Counted from the first letter of the stretch, positions 47,812 to 57,131 are shown. The stretch is DNA of 64,000 bases from Candidatus Woesearchaeota archaeon (GCA_016187565.1 JACPJR010000035.1:1-64000), one strand, 5' to 3'. The notes: generated by a model from the sequence alone, not told the origin. Translations and numbers: made by a program.

Positions 47812-48138
47812 ATGCGTATTGTTTATATTACCTGTAAAAACAAGAATGAAGCAAAGCACATTGTTACTCAGCTTCTCGAGCAACGATTAATCGCTTGTGC
47901 TACTATGATCCGTGCAAAAAGCATGTACTGGTGGCAGCAGAAGAAAGAAACAACAAGTGAAGTCATTATCTTTGCTAAAACCACTGAAAAAAGAGTTTCA
48001 GCAGTGATGAGAGAAGTTAAGAAGATCCACAGTTATAAGATCCCCTGCATCATCAGTTGGAAGCCAACTCTGGTAGATAAATCCTATCTGCAGTGGGTAG
48101 GTAAAGAAACAACAACAAAACCAGATAAAAGAACATAA
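47812..48138 (+). CDS. cutA: Divalent-cation tolerance protein CutA
   Basis: A 108-aa protein of the trimeric CutA1 family. It has VYITCKNKNEAKHIVTQLLE, QRLIACATMIRAKSMYWWQQ, SEVIIFAKTTEKRVSAVMRE and the C-terminal YKIPCIISWKPTLVDKSYL with the closing LQWV. The length is typical. The family is widespread and linked to metal tolerance, although its true role is unsettled. AAAAGGATGA precedes the ATG. It is a single gene divergent from the helical unknown at 47040. Confidence 0.92.
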   Translation: MRIVYITCKNKNEAKHIVTQLLEQRLIACATMIRAKSMYWWQQKKETTSEVIIFAKTTEKRVSAVMREVKKIHSYKIPCIISWKPTLVDKSYLQWVGKETTTKPDKRT

Positions 48139-48166
48139 GAAAGATCAAATAGCAAATGGTATTGAA

Positions 48167-48865
48167 TTATTGTCCAAACCTCCGTTGACGTTTGCTGTAT
48201 TCTGCCAAACAATCCATAAGATGTTCTTTGGTGAATTCTGGCCACATAATATCAAGAAAGATATATTCAGCATAGGCTCCCTGAAAACTCAGGAAGTTTG
48301 AGATACGATGTTCACCGCTGGTTCTAATGATAAGCTCTGGTTCATCAGGCAGATAAAGATACTGGCGAAAGGTTTCTTTATCAATGGACTCTGGTTCAAG
48401 AACTCCTTGTTTCACCTGTTCTGCAATTCGCTTTGTGGCATCTATGATCTCTTCTTGGCCGCCATAGGCCATGGCAAAATTAACACAATACTGGTCGTAG
48501 TATTTTGTCCGTTCCATAATCGCAAAAAGCTTTTGCTGAAGATCTTCAGGAAACAGAGATAATCTACCAATAACACGAATCCGTGCTTGGTATTCATCAA
48601 TTCTTGTATCCTTCATCAGTTTATCAAAACTTTCTTTAAAGATCTTCATGAGATACAGAAACTCCTCACGAGGGCGGTTAAAGTTTTGAACAGAAAAACA
48701 ATAAAGCGTCAATTCACGGATACCAAGCTCTTTACACCACATAAACAGTTCTTCGACCTTCTTTGCGCCCCATTCATGACCTTTCCATGGTTCGAGCAGC
48801 AATCGCTTTGCAAATCTTCTATTACCATCTAGGATAATACCTACGTGGTGGGGAATAGATGTCAT
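48167..48865 (-). CDS. uppS: Cis-prenyltransferase (undecaprenyl-diphosphate synthase family)
   Basis: A 232-aa enzyme that extends prenyl diphosphates in cis to make the lipid carrier for glycosylation. The signatures are VGIILDGNRRFAKR, FSVQNFNRPREEF, FAMAYGGQEEI and IIRTSGEHRISNFLSFQGAY, then EYIFLDIMWPEF. The GNRR and RTSGE..RISNF motifs bind the diphosphates and Mg2+. The length is near the family norm. In archaea the product is usually a C50-C60 polyprenyl phosphate used for protein N-glycosylation. Confidence 0.94.
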   Translation of the reverse strand: MTSIPHHVGIILDGNRRFAKRLLLEPWKGHEWGAKKVEELFMWCKELGIRELTLYCFSVQNFNRPREEFLYLMKIFKESFDKLMKDTRIDEYQARIRVIGRLSLFPEDLQQKLFAIMERTKYYDQYCVNFAMAYGGQEEIIDATKRIAEQVKQGVLEPESIDKETFRQYLYLPDEPELIIRTSGEHRISNFLSFQGAYAEYIFLDIMWPEFTKEHLMDCLAEYSKRQRRFGQ

Positions 48866-48929
48866 AAGGATGGAAGGCTCAAAAGGCTATAAAAATCTTT
48901 GCTCAAGAAAGATGAGACAAGATTATTAC

Positions 48930-49340
48930 TCACTTTTTCTTTGGGGATTTCCTTGCTTTGCGTTTTATGTTTTTGTTTTTTCGTTGATTTCCCCGAGCAT
49001 AGCGTGAGAATGTTGCAGATCTTTTTTGCAGATCTTTGGCTACTTTCTCCAGTGTCTTCAGAGCTTCAGCTCTTCCCTCCTGAACCACTTCTTTTTCTGT
49101 CTGACGAAATCTCGTGACAAGAGCACGCACCTTTCTCTTTGTCTCAGCATCAATCTTCTTTGCAAGCCTAACCTGTTCACGCTTTGCCTTTGTTACCATT
49201 GTTTTCAGCAAAACTTTTCCCTCTTTACTCGTGATATGGTTGTCCTTCACCAATGTTTTGATTCGCTTCTGTGCAGCCTCTCGGGTTAAATCAGCTAATC
49301 CAACACCAAGAAGAAGTCCCTTTTTCAATTGACGTAACAT
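48930..49340 (-). CDS. Phasin/PhaF-like basic coiled-coil protein
   Basis: A 136-aa, very basic protein. The N-terminus KKGLLLGVGLADLTREAAQK and KEGKVLLKTMVTKAKREQVR resemble phasin-family proteins (PhaF/PhaI type) found on polyhydroxyalkanoate granules. The tail (RKNKNIKRKARKSPKKK) is histone-like. It lies just upstream of the UbiB-like kinase gene end, on the same strand. No polyhydroxyalkanoate synthase was seen, so a membrane or lipid-surface role is more likely than granule binding (inference). Confidence 0.65.
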   Translation of the reverse strand: MLRQLKKGLLLGVGLADLTREAAQKRIKTLVKDNHITSKEGKVLLKTMVTKAKREQVRLAKKIDAETKRKVRALVTRFRQTEKEVVQEGRAEALKTLEKVAKDLQKRSATFSRYARGNQRKNKNIKRKARKSPKKK

Positions 49341-49423
49341 ATAATCACCTCTGTAAATAGTTCTAGGATCACTGCATTATTAAATATTTCGGTTTAGAAA
49401 GCTTCATCGAAGAAAAAGAGTAA

Positions 49424-51136
49424 TTAGAAGGTAAATCTCTTTTCACGAACAATAGAAATACAAAGCAGAAGAAAAAAGAGAAGAGCAACAGTAAAAAAGA
49501 TGACTGAAAGAAAAGGAAATCCAAACAACTGTTGCTGATCAAAAGGGTAGAGATATGCACCTGCAATAATAAACGCTGCACTTAAAACAACCAGAGCGAT
49601 TCTATTACTCGATTTGTCAAGTTCAATGGTTAAGATTTTAATATCCGTATCCATCTGCTTGAGATCCTTGTCAGTTTCTCGTATTTTGCTGATGAATTCT
49701 GATGCTTGTCGAGGAACGCTTGCAACAAAATACCTAATCTCTTGAGCTGCTTTCTTGAGTTTCGCCCATTTTTCCCGAGGATCATATTGTTTTTTGACCA
49801 ATTGGTTGAGATACGGTTTACCCACAGCAACCAGATTAAAGTGTGGGTTTAATTCCATACCCAAACCTTGAAGGGTAATGATTGCCTTACAAAGCAAGAT
49901 AAGATTGATGGGCAATACAATTGCATGCCGCTTTGCAATGCCGACAACTTTCGTAAGTACTTGTGCAAGATCGATCTGATGGAGCTCTGCACCATAGTAG
50001 CTGCCAAACTCATGTTTAAGATCTTCAATAAAACGTTGACGATCAACATCAGGAGGAACAGCACCTAATCCCAACAATGCGTCTGCCATTCCCTCAACAT
50101 TTTTTTCCATCATTGCGATAAATAATTGAGACAAGGTTTCTTTGGTAGGAGAGTCCAGCATACCTACAATGCCATAATCAAGAAGCCCTATACGTCTCTT
50201 CCTGAGCACAAAGATATTTCCTGGATGAGGATCAGCATGGAAAAATCCCTCTTCAAAGATCTGTCGAAAGATCATATCAGCAATAACCACTGAAATCTCT
50301 TTCTTCTGTTCAGGTGAAAGATCTGCATGCGTAATATTTTTTCCGTCGAGATACTCAAGCACTAAAACCCTTGTAGTGGTAAGATTGAGGTAAGGCTTGG
50401 GAATGGTAATTTTCCGGTCGCCCTGAAAAAAGGCATAAAACTTTTCTGCATTCTTTGCTTCATGGTTATAATCCAGTTCGTTCTTCGTATATGCCTCAAA
50501 TTCCTGAATGATCTTTGTTGGTTGGATAAAATCCTGAGGAAATTTTTTTTCAAACAACGATGCCAACCGATAGAGAATATCAATATCAGTCTGCATAATT
50601 TCTTGGATATGTGGACGTTGTACCTTGACCACAACTTTTGTTCCATCCCGTAATGTTGCTCGATGAACTTGTCCAATAGAGGCTGCAGCAAGAGGTTTGT
50701 CATCGAATGAAGAAAAAAGTAGGTGGATGGGCTTGCCCAATTCTTGCTCAATAATTTTCTTTGCTTCTGAAGACGGAAAGGGTTTTACCTGATCCTGTAG
50801 TTTACTGAACTCGTCGCAATATTCCTTTGGAATGAGATCTGGTCGTAGACTTAACAGTTGACCAAGTTTGATAAACGTTCCACCAAGTTCCTCAAAGATA
50901 GTTCGTAGGACAACCGGACGTGTTTTCTGCAGCTTAAATTTTACCGGTGACAAACGTTCTTTTAACGGCAGATATCGTTTCAGATTTGCCTCCTCAATGA
51001 AATAACCAAGTCCATGCTTAGCAAAGACTGTCAGAATCTTTTCAAACCGCTGCATATCCCTTATTTCACGCATAAAATGCATTACTTGCATAAACGCACC
51101 CAAAACAGCGAGATATTTAAATGTTTGGAAAGACAA
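49424..51136 (-). CDS. ABC1/UbiB (AarF) atypical kinase
   Basis: A 570-aa protein of the UbiB/ADCK family. It has GGTFIKLGQLLSLRPDLIPK (the KxGQ motif region), AAASIGQVHRATLRDG (Ala-rich loop replacing the glycine loop), VVKVQRP with the Lys, VLEYLDGKNI, FFHADPHPGNIFVL (catalytic loop) and LLDYGIVGML (metal-binding DYG). Two C-terminal membrane segments (IALVVLSAAFIIAGAYLY and GFPFLSVIFFTVALLFFLLL) anchor it. The family acts on quinone and isoprenoid lipid homeostasis. The nearby cis-prenyltransferase and phasin-like genes suggest a lipid-linked role here. Confidence 0.92.
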   Translation of the reverse strand: MSFQTFKYLAVLGAFMQVMHFMREIRDMQRFEKILTVFAKHGLGYFIEEANLKRYLPLKERLSPVKFKLQKTRPVVLRTIFEELGGTFIKLGQLLSLRPDLIPKEYCDEFSKLQDQVKPFPSSEAKKIIEQELGKPIHLLFSSFDDKPLAAASIGQVHRATLRDGTKVVVKVQRPHIQEIMQTDIDILYRLASLFEKKFPQDFIQPTKIIQEFEAYTKNELDYNHEAKNAEKFYAFFQGDRKITIPKPYLNLTTTRVLVLEYLDGKNITHADLSPEQKKEISVVIADMIFRQIFEEGFFHADPHPGNIFVLRKRRIGLLDYGIVGMLDSPTKETLSQLFIAMMEKNVEGMADALLGLGAVPPDVDRQRFIEDLKHEFGSYYGAELHQIDLAQVLTKVVGIAKRHAIVLPINLILLCKAIITLQGLGMELNPHFNLVAVGKPYLNQLVKKQYDPREKWAKLKKAAQEIRYFVASVPRQASEFISKIRETDKDLKQMDTDIKILTIELDKSSNRIALVVLSAAFIIAGAYLYPFDQQQLFGFPFLSVIFFTVALLFFLLLCISIVREKRFTF

Positions 51137-51139
51137 AAT

Positions 51140-51826
51140 TTACTTCGAAATAATCGTGCCCTTGAAGGGTTTGCCATAGAGTGCGTTTTTCAAGTTTGCT
51201 AAATCTTGACCACCACAGATGTAAACGGTTAATCCTAATGCTTGTGCTTTCTTGCTGGCAACAGGATCAAAGGGCATGTTTAAGCCTGGAGACCAACGCT
51301 GGCCAACTAACGTTGTAAAGGTTGACCAACTCATTTGTTTTAAGGGTTTTGCATGGTGATATATTTTGGGATCTTTATCATAAACATAGGCTACATTTGT
51401 TGCATTGATAATCGTTTTTGCTTTAACATTTGCGGCAAGGAGAACAGCATCATAATCAGTAGAGCATCCGGGCTTCCATCCCGAGGCAATGAAGAGTTTT
51501 TCCTTTCCTTTGAGAGGTTGTGTTGGATTGTGGATAACCTCTTTTGCAGCAATACTTGAGAAAAGAACACGCAAGAGTTCTGCGTTAAGGCGCGTTGCCA
51601 TAATCCCAATCCAGTCTAACTCTTCCTCAGAAATAAAGGTAACCTGGGTAGCTGCATGATGATAATGACGAGCAAGAGAACCCCCACCAACCACAATGAC
51701 CAGACGATGTTCTGGATAGTCTTTTCCATAGCGTATAATCATCCCGGTAAAGTCTTTCAAAAAAGAAACATTTACTTGATCTTGGATAACCATAGATCCA
51801 CCCAACGAAAGAATGACGGTTTGCAT
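51140..51826 (-). CDS. pyrH: UMP kinase
   Basis: A 228-aa amino-acid-kinase-fold enzyme that phosphorylates UMP. It has TVILSLGGSMVIQDQVNVSF, VIVVGGGSLARHYHHAA, WIGIMATRLNAELLR, SGWKPGCSTDYDAVLLAANV and ATNVAYVYDKDPKIY, the archaeal UMP kinase set. The ATG at 51826 overlaps the stop of the transporter gene upstream (TAATG), so translation is coupled. The His-rich longer frame upstream is not part of the protein. Confidence 0.92.
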   Translation of the reverse strand: MQTVILSLGGSMVIQDQVNVSFLKDFTGMIIRYGKDYPEHRLVIVVGGGSLARHYHHAATQVTFISEEELDWIGIMATRLNAELLRVLFSSIAAKEVIHNPTQPLKGKEKLFIASGWKPGCSTDYDAVLLAANVKAKTIINATNVAYVYDKDPKIYHHAKPLKQMSWSTFTTLVGQRWSPGLNMPFDPVASKKAQALGLTVYICGGQDLANLKNALYGKPFKGTIISK

Positions 51827-52182
51827 TACCCTTGCACCCCAATAAGAATAACGCCGATGATGATGCTGATGATGCCTAACCAACGGTAGATATTCAGCCG
51901 TTCTTTAAGATAAATCAGAGAAAGTATCACAATCCAGATATACGTTAAGGATGTTACTGGATAGAGGACAGAAAGCGGTCCCCCCTTTAATCCGAGGATG
52001 AAAAATGCTGTTGCGATACCAAAGAAAAAGAATCCAAGAATCAGTTTGGTGTTCTGCATAAGAACCTTTAGCTTCAATTGCACGTTCTGTGCGCCTAATT
52101 TGAGATAGAGAGAGCCAATAGCACCAAATATCGTTGATACAACAATCAATCCAAATCCCCACCAGGTTGTTTCCATTGTCAT
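51826..52182 (-). CDS. Small four-helix EamA/SMR-like transporter subunit 1
   Basis: A 118-aa membrane protein with four hydrophobic segments. It has the EamA/DMT half-size pattern: GAIGSLYLKLGAQN, FFFGIATAFFILGLKGGPLS, VLYPVTSLTYIWIVILSLIY, and ERLNIYRWLGIISIIIGVIL. It is probably a dimer or heterodimer with the similar gene at 52252. The gene arrangement recalls paired small multidrug-resistance or ArnE/ArnF-like flippase subunits. The substrate is unknown. Confidence 0.82.
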   Translation of the reverse strand: MTMETTWWGFGLIVVSTIFGAIGSLYLKLGAQNVQLKLKVLMQNTKLILGFFFFGIATAFFILGLKGGPLSVLYPVTSLTYIWIVILSLIYLKERLNIYRWLGIISIIIGVILIGVQG

Positions 52183-52251
52183 TCCTTTTTTATGTTATTT
52201 TGTGCTCTCTTGTTTTATTTTTTTTATTTTTTTGTTTTTCTTTGTTTTCCC

Positions 52252-52626
52252 TTAAACTTGTTGGCTTCCGTAACTGATAAGGAAAACGCCAACAATGATC
52301 AATCCAATACCAAACCATTTGGTTGTGCTCATGGAATCCTGAAAGAATCGCATGGATAAAAAACTTACCCAGACAAAACTGAGTGATACCAGTGGATATA
52401 ACACCGAAAGCTCTCCGCCTTTAAGGGCAATAACTAACAGGACTGCTGCACTGAAGTAAGCAAGCAACCCAAAGATAAGATAACCATTCAGAAGAATTTG
52501 AACAACATCGCTCGTTAAGGTTACTGCAGCATATTTATACAGGATTTGGCCAGTTGAGGTAAGAATCGTTGAGAACAACATCAGACCAATTGCCCAGAGC
52601 TTGGTCTTTGCTTGTGTTTGTGCCAC
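52252..52626 (-). CDS. Small four-helix EamA/SMR-like transporter subunit 2
   Basis: A 124-aa membrane protein paralogous to the one at 51826: STGQILYKYAAVTL, LVIALKGGELSVLYPLVSL, FVWVSFLSMRFF, and KWFGIGLIIVGVFLISYGSQ. The shared KGG-(E/P)-LSVLYP motif shows a common origin. The 69 bp between the two genes are very T-rich and may hold a terminator or promoter. Paired half-size transporters often work as heterodimers. Confidence 0.82.
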   Translation of the reverse strand: MAQTQAKTKLWAIGLMLFSTILTSTGQILYKYAAVTLTSDVVQILLNGYLIFGLLAYFSAAVLLVIALKGGELSVLYPLVSLSFVWVSFLSMRFFQDSMSTTKWFGIGLIIVGVFLISYGSQQV

Positions 52627-52640
52627 TCCATTAACCTCAC

Positions 52641-53294
52641 TTACTTTAACCTCTTAATTAATCGCTTGATATCTGCATCAAGCATACTACCCGTTCGATA
52701 ATGAACTAGTTTTTTGCGCACAAACTTTAAGACCTGATCATACCGTGTACTCAACCCTCCTTGGATTAAGATCTGTCCGGTTGTTACTCGCTCACAGAGG
52801 GTTAAAATCTCCTCTTTTGTTGCCTTTCTGTCTTTTCCTGCCAGAAATTTTTGAAACAGCAAGGTGACCTTACGCTTAAATTCTAGATTCGTTATGTCCT
52901 TAAGACAGAGAATGTGAAGAGGGATGTTCTCAATCTGTTCACGACACGTACATCGTAATGTCCCTGTATAATCCTTATCGATCTTTTTATAGTTTACACG
53001 TAAAAGTATCTCTTTAGTCTGCCCCTTCTGAAGAATTACTTTAGGAGGAACCTTGACGACCTCATGCTTAGCAAAGGAGAGGGAAATTGAACGAGGAACA
53101 AGATTTTCGAGTCGTAAGGTATATCTCCCAATAGCATTGGCAAATGCCTTGACTTCAAGCGAATTTCGTGCAACAAGCCCTTTATCCTTCTCTTCCAAGA
53201 GAATAACATATCTAAAGTACTTCTTAGCTCCAGAAGAGCGTCCTACTGCACGTTTTTTTAACGATTGGCGCTTTCTTGCCGCTTTGGTGGGCAT
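52641..53294 (-). CDS. Unknown basic protein with a beta-rich middle
   Basis: A 217-aa protein with a strongly basic start (PTKAARKRQSLKKRAVGRSS), a beta-sandwich-like middle (RYTLRLENLVPRSISLSFAK, KVILQKGQTKEILLRVNYKK, close to an MSP/ASPM-type immunoglobulin fold) and a helical C-terminus (KDRKATKEEILTLCERVTTG). There is no signal peptide. No family is named. It ends 14 nt before the transporter pair begins, so they may form one operon. Confidence 0.6.
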   Translation of the reverse strand: MPTKAARKRQSLKKRAVGRSSGAKKYFRYVILLEEKDKGLVARNSLEVKAFANAIGRYTLRLENLVPRSISLSFAKHEVVKVPPKVILQKGQTKEILLRVNYKKIDKDYTGTLRCTCREQIENIPLHILCLKDITNLEFKRKVTLLFQKFLAGKDRKATKEEILTLCERVTTGQILIQGGLSTRYDQVLKFVRKKLVHYRTGSMLDADIKRLIKRLK

Positions 53295-53376
53295 ATCCGT
53301 CCTCTGGGAAGAAATAGTTTATATGCTTTGCGCTTTTGAGAGCTTTCACAAGCATTTGCATAAAAGGAGTTTGTTT

Positions 53377-54978
53377 TCAAGCGTCAGATTCATCTTTAAA
53401 GATGTTTTCCATCAAGGCTGCATAGGCAGGTCGTGTGATAAAAACTCCAAACGTAACGCCAAAGATAGTGGTAATGGCAAATCCTCGAAGAAGACCGGCA
53501 CCAGCAAACCACAGTGGGAGCATGGAAACAACCGCTGTCAGATAAGCGCCCATAATGATGAAGAACGCCCGCTTAATCCGTTCTCTGAATGTCCCACTCG
53601 TACTTCGGTCTCCGCGCAAGAGTTCATCAGTTATAACTATTTGATCATCAACGCCAGTACCAATAGCAACAATAATTCCTGCAATAGCAGCAATATCAAT
53701 ATTCCAACCAATAAATGCCGCAAGCCCTAGCAGGAGAATAAGCTCAGAGAGCATGGTGATGATAATCGGGACAGAAATAATCAGTTTTCCATAACGAAAG
53801 ACAATAACCGCAGTTACGCCAAGTATAGCAACAAATCCCATAATAAATGCGCTCTTGACAAATTCCTTTCCGAGAGACGGAGAAATGGTATCGGTCTGGA
53901 CAACCTCTACTTTTGCTGGAAGTGAACCAGTAACGAGGATGGTCTGCAGGCGTTTCATGTTTTGGAGCGCATCAAAAATAGCATCTTGTTGGGTAGCTCC
54001 AATGCCACTCCCAGAGATTTGGATGTCTGTTACCGCTCTTCCTTGTAAATCTTCCCCAATAAGGAGCGAGTCTACCTCTTCATCATCAAGATAGAGATAA
54101 ATTCGTTCGCTCAAATACTGCTCATTGTTTTCGGTAACTATTTCAAGATCTTTGGTGAGTTCAGCCTGACGCTCAGCAGCCTCTTGACGTAAGGTAATAC
54201 TAAAACGGAAACGGCAGGTCCATCCATTGCCAATAGGGCCGCATCCTCCACTCGGGTCAATACCAGAACAATCTGCACTTCTGCAGACATAGGTAATGTC
54301 TTGTCCTCCGCGGAAGACCGTTTCATTCGTTATTTTTGCTTCAAATTTTCCCTGATTTCCCAGCAGTTGGCGGACTTCCTCTTCATTAACACCGGCAATT
54401 TCAACTCTGACATACTGACCACCAGACAGATCTCCTGCTTTACTAACAACCACATCACTCAAACCATAGACATTTAAGCGCTCCTTCATATTATCGATGA
54501 GGAGATCCATATCCTCATCTGACAGAGCCCGATCTGGCTGTAACAGGACTCGAGTACCACCCTCCAAATCAAGGCCTTTGCGAATATTTGTTTTTGGAGC
54601 AGGATATACCTTAATACCAATATCCTCAGTACCGAGCATTTCAGTTTTTGTTTTAGCACGAGGAACAAGGCTATAACTCTGCTTATTGGTTTGGATAAGA
54701 TAAGACATCTGGGGTTGCATCTTCCCGACTTCACGATAGAAATCTGCTTCACTTCGGATAGGTATGTCATTAATAGTTAGGATTCGTTCTCTACTCATCG
54801 GCAGATCGGTTGGTTTTGGACTGGTAAAGCCAGCCCATTGTGCTGAACTGTTTCTCGCAACACTTCGAATTGCTACGCCGTCTGCAAAGGGATTTGGCTG
54901 AATGGCAACCAATGCAATAATAAGGAACACCGCTAAGATAATAATACGAGGATTGGTGAACAATTTTTTTGCATTCAT
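53377..54978 (-). CDS. secD: Protein-export membrane protein SecD
   Basis: A 533-aa subunit of the Sec translocon that uses the proton gradient to help protein export. It has an N-terminal membrane segment (IIILAVFLIIALVAI), the D1 motif region (GLDLEGGTRVLLQPD), a large exterior domain and five C-terminal spans with FVKSAFIMGFVAILGVTAVI, DDQIVITDELLRG and AFFIIMGAYLTAVVSMLPL. A cysteine pair cluster (CRSADCSGIDPSGGCGPIG) lies in the exterior loop. It overlaps the secF stop by 4 nt (ATGA). Confidence 0.95.
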   Translation of the reverse strand: MNAKKLFTNPRIIILAVFLIIALVAIQPNPFADGVAIRSVARNSSAQWAGFTSPKPTDLPMSRERILTINDIPIRSEADFYREVGKMQPQMSYLIQTNKQSYSLVPRAKTKTEMLGTEDIGIKVYPAPKTNIRKGLDLEGGTRVLLQPDRALSDEDMDLLIDNMKERLNVYGLSDVVVSKAGDLSGGQYVRVEIAGVNEEEVRQLLGNQGKFEAKITNETVFRGGQDITYVCRSADCSGIDPSGGCGPIGNGWTCRFRFSITLRQEAAERQAELTKDLEIVTENNEQYLSERIYLYLDDEEVDSLLIGEDLQGRAVTDIQISGSGIGATQQDAIFDALQNMKRLQTILVTGSLPAKVEVVQTDTISPSLGKEFVKSAFIMGFVAILGVTAVIVFRYGKLIISVPIIITMLSELILLLGLAAFIGWNIDIAAIAGIIVAIGTGVDDQIVITDELLRGDRSTSGTFRERIKRAFFIIMGAYLTAVVSMLPLWFAGAGLLRGFAITTIFGVTFGVFITRPAYAALMENIFKDESDA

Positions 54979-55967
54979 TTCCTTTCCCTCGTTGCCTGCT
55001 TTTCAGCATACCACCGTAAAATACCCGCATTCTGGAGCCAGGTATTGATAATGTCAAAGATAAGACCAATGAACAAGACAATCATAATCTGACGTAAGAC
55101 CTCTGAAGGGGTTAAGATCATAGCAGCAAGAACAGCAACCATGGTTGTAACGGTCATAGTAAGCCCTGTTTTCATGGCATCTATCGTGCGTTGAAACACG
55201 GTTCCTTTGGTTCTCTTTAAGACTCGGGTAGTGAGTAAGATATCAGTATCAACAGAATAACCAATGAGCATCAGGAATGCTGCTATCCCTGCCGAAGAAA
55301 GCTTCAGCCCCAGAAGATTAAAGACCGCTAAGGTCATGACGATGTCAGAAAAGGCCGCGAGAATAACCGCAATAGAGGGAACCCATAAACGAAAATACAA
55401 CGTAACAACAATGGCCATGAATAAGAATGCAAGGCCCAGGGCAATAAGAATTTCCTTAAAAAAGCTCTGTCCTAAACTGCTTCCCATGACCGCCACATTA
55501 TAGTAGTCTGGAGAGCTAATGCCTGTTTTTTCCTGAATTTTAGCTAATAGCTCATCAAATCCCTCTTTGGTTTGGATGTCTGCATCAACGATAAATCCAG
55601 AAGCAGCTCCTGCGGTTGAAAGAGAACGGACCTCAATGTCATTGCCGGGAAACTGTTCGAGCAGATATTCCCGTAATTCTGGCGCATCTATCGGAGCACC
55701 AGATACCGTAACCGTAATGCCGCCCTTTAAGGAGACTCCCCGATTGACAAAATCTCCGGTAAACGCAAACTTCAAGGCAATGCTGAAAAGAGCCAATGCC
55801 AAAAGAATTAACGGAAGAATAGTCAGGATTTTATAGTGACGATAATAGACTCCTTTAAGCCCGGTATAATGCTCAGTCTCTTCAGGCTGTGCTTCCTGCT
55901 GTACCCCTGGCTGTTCTGTTTCCTGTTGGAGTCGCCAGAGTTTTTTTCGTCTACTCCTTTTCGACAT
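54975..55967 (-). CDS. secF: Protein-export membrane protein SecF
   Basis: A 330-aa partner of SecD. It has a first span (ILTILPLILLALALFSIALK), the exterior RGVSLKGGITVTVSG motif and five C-terminal spans with YNVAVMGSSLGQSFFKEILI, IAAFLMLIGYSVDTDILLTT and GLTMTVTTMVAVLAAMIL. The order secF-secD is usual in archaea. The N-terminus (MSKRSRRKKLWRLQQETEQP) is basic and disordered. Confidence 0.95.
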   Translation of the reverse strand: MSKRSRRKKLWRLQQETEQPGVQQEAQPEETEHYTGLKGVYYRHYKILTILPLILLALALFSIALKFAFTGDFVNRGVSLKGGITVTVSGAPIDAPELREYLLEQFPGNDIEVRSLSTAGAASGFIVDADIQTKEGFDELLAKIQEKTGISSPDYYNVAVMGSSLGQSFFKEILIALGLAFLFMAIVVTLYFRLWVPSIAVILAAFSDIVMTLAVFNLLGLKLSSAGIAAFLMLIGYSVDTDILLTTRVLKRTKGTVFQRTIDAMKTGLTMTVTTMVAVLAAMILTPSEVLRQIMIVLFIGLIFDIINTWLQNAGILRWYAEKQATRERK

Positions 55968-56022
55968 AACACGAGGAACCCCTGTTTATTAATAAATCTT
56001 ACGCTAAAATTAGGGGGAGTTC

Positions 56023-56499
56023 TTACCGTAGAATTTTGTTAATGTTTTTGAAAAAGAAAGAAGCGTTGGTTAGTGATTCTTGAGCTGGTTTTTTGTTTGC
56101 TTGGGGAAGTTTCTGGTACGTAAATTCTCCTCGCTTTCGTTTTTCCAGGGAGAAGATTCCCAAAAGAGCATCGGCGCGGACAATCATCTTCTTATAGACG
56201 GTGAGCAGTTCAATATCTAATTTTCCTGTGTTTACCAAATGCTGTTCAAATGCGTCGAGTGTTTTCTTATGGACTTCTGGCGCTTCGGTTTTAACTCCAT
56301 TTTTGATTAAAATTGCCTTTGCCGAATAGAAGATAGAATAATAGGAATGACCAATAACTGTACTGTAAAAGGTGAAGCCTTTCTCTAGTTTAAACTGTTC
56401 TTTCTGAAGTTTTGGGTTACTGGAAACCTCAAACAGCACTTGTGCCGCTATCAATTCGTTCTCTGCTCTTTGAAGATAAAGTTCTGCTTCATCACTCAT
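56023..56499 (-). CDS. HEPN-domain protein, partner of MNT nucleotidyltransferase
   Basis: A 158-aa helical HEPN protein: AELYLQRAENELIAAQVLFE, GHSYYSIFYSAKAILIKNG, and KKMIVRADALLGIFSLEKRK followed by RGEFTYQKLPQ. Such HEPN proteins form pairs with MNT nucleotidyltransferases in toxin-antitoxin or regulatory modules. The Rx4-6H ribonuclease motif is not obvious, so toxicity by RNA cleavage is doubtful. It overlaps the MNT gene by 8 nt. Confidence 0.82.
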   Translation of the reverse strand: MSDEAELYLQRAENELIAAQVLFEVSSNPKLQKEQFKLEKGFTFYSTVIGHSYYSIFYSAKAILIKNGVKTEAPEVHKKTLDAFEQHLVNTGKLDIELLTVYKKMIVRADALLGIFSLEKRKRGEFTYQKLPQANKKPAQESLTNASFFFKNINKILR

Positions 56500-57106
56500 T
56501 TTTTCTTCCCCGTATCAGGTTACAATACTCAATAAATCCATAATAAATAAGGTTGTTTTTATAAATCTGTTTACCAACGTTTTCATAATCAACGGTGAGC
56601 ATCTCTAAAAACTCGTTTCTCGTAAAGATATGATAATCTATTGGTTTTATTTCTCTTCGTTTGACTGTTTCCAAAAGTGGAGCTATTTCTTTTTTGTTTT
56701 GTTCAGATTCAACAATAACTGCTATATCTAAATCTGATTTTTCAGTCGCTTTGTTTTTTGCATAACTACCAAATATGATTAAAATAAAGAAATTAGTCTG
56801 TTTCGAAATTCTCTTTTGAATTTCTCTTATTATTTCTTTTTGGAATTTTCTTTTTTTTGTTTCTAAGTCATTAATTAAATTAAGGTAGGATAAGGTTACA
56901 TTATTATCAAGATTCAAAGAATAGGTTGTTACATCACCGGTTAGGTTAGTCTTTACTAAATTCTGTTTCTTGAACTCTTGTAACGCAATCTGAACAATAT
57001 TATTTGATTTTTGGTTGCTTTGTTCTTTTATCTGCTTAAATGTCAAACTGGTAAAAATGTCTTTGTTAAAGACACCTAAAATCGTCTGTTGTTGTTTGGT
57101 GAGCAT
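56492..57106 (-). CDS. MNT-type nucleotidyltransferase with N-terminal winged helix
   Basis: A 204-aa protein: a winged helix at residues 1-75 (LTKQQQTILGVFNKDIFTSL), a linker, then a minimal nucleotidyltransferase with FFILIIFGSYAKNKATEKSD followed by LDIAVIVE, the GSYA..SDLD motif of the MNT fold. These antitoxins AMPylate or bind their HEPN partner and often autoregulate. The frame is open to 57133, but the TATA box (57149-57158) puts the transcript start near 57127, so the ATG at 57106 is preferred. Confidence 0.8.
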   Translation of the reverse strand: MLTKQQQTILGVFNKDIFTSLTFKQIKEQSNQKSNNIVQIALQEFKKQNLVKTNLTGDVTTYSLNLDNNVTLSYLNLINDLETKKRKFQKEIIREIQKRISKQTNFFILIIFGSYAKNKATEKSDLDIAVIVESEQNKKEIAPLLETVKRREIKPIDYHIFTRNEFLEMLTVDYENVGKQIYKNNLIYYGFIEYCNLIRGRKNE

Positions 57107-57131
57107 TCTACCTAATCTTCGGTAATGTTTC

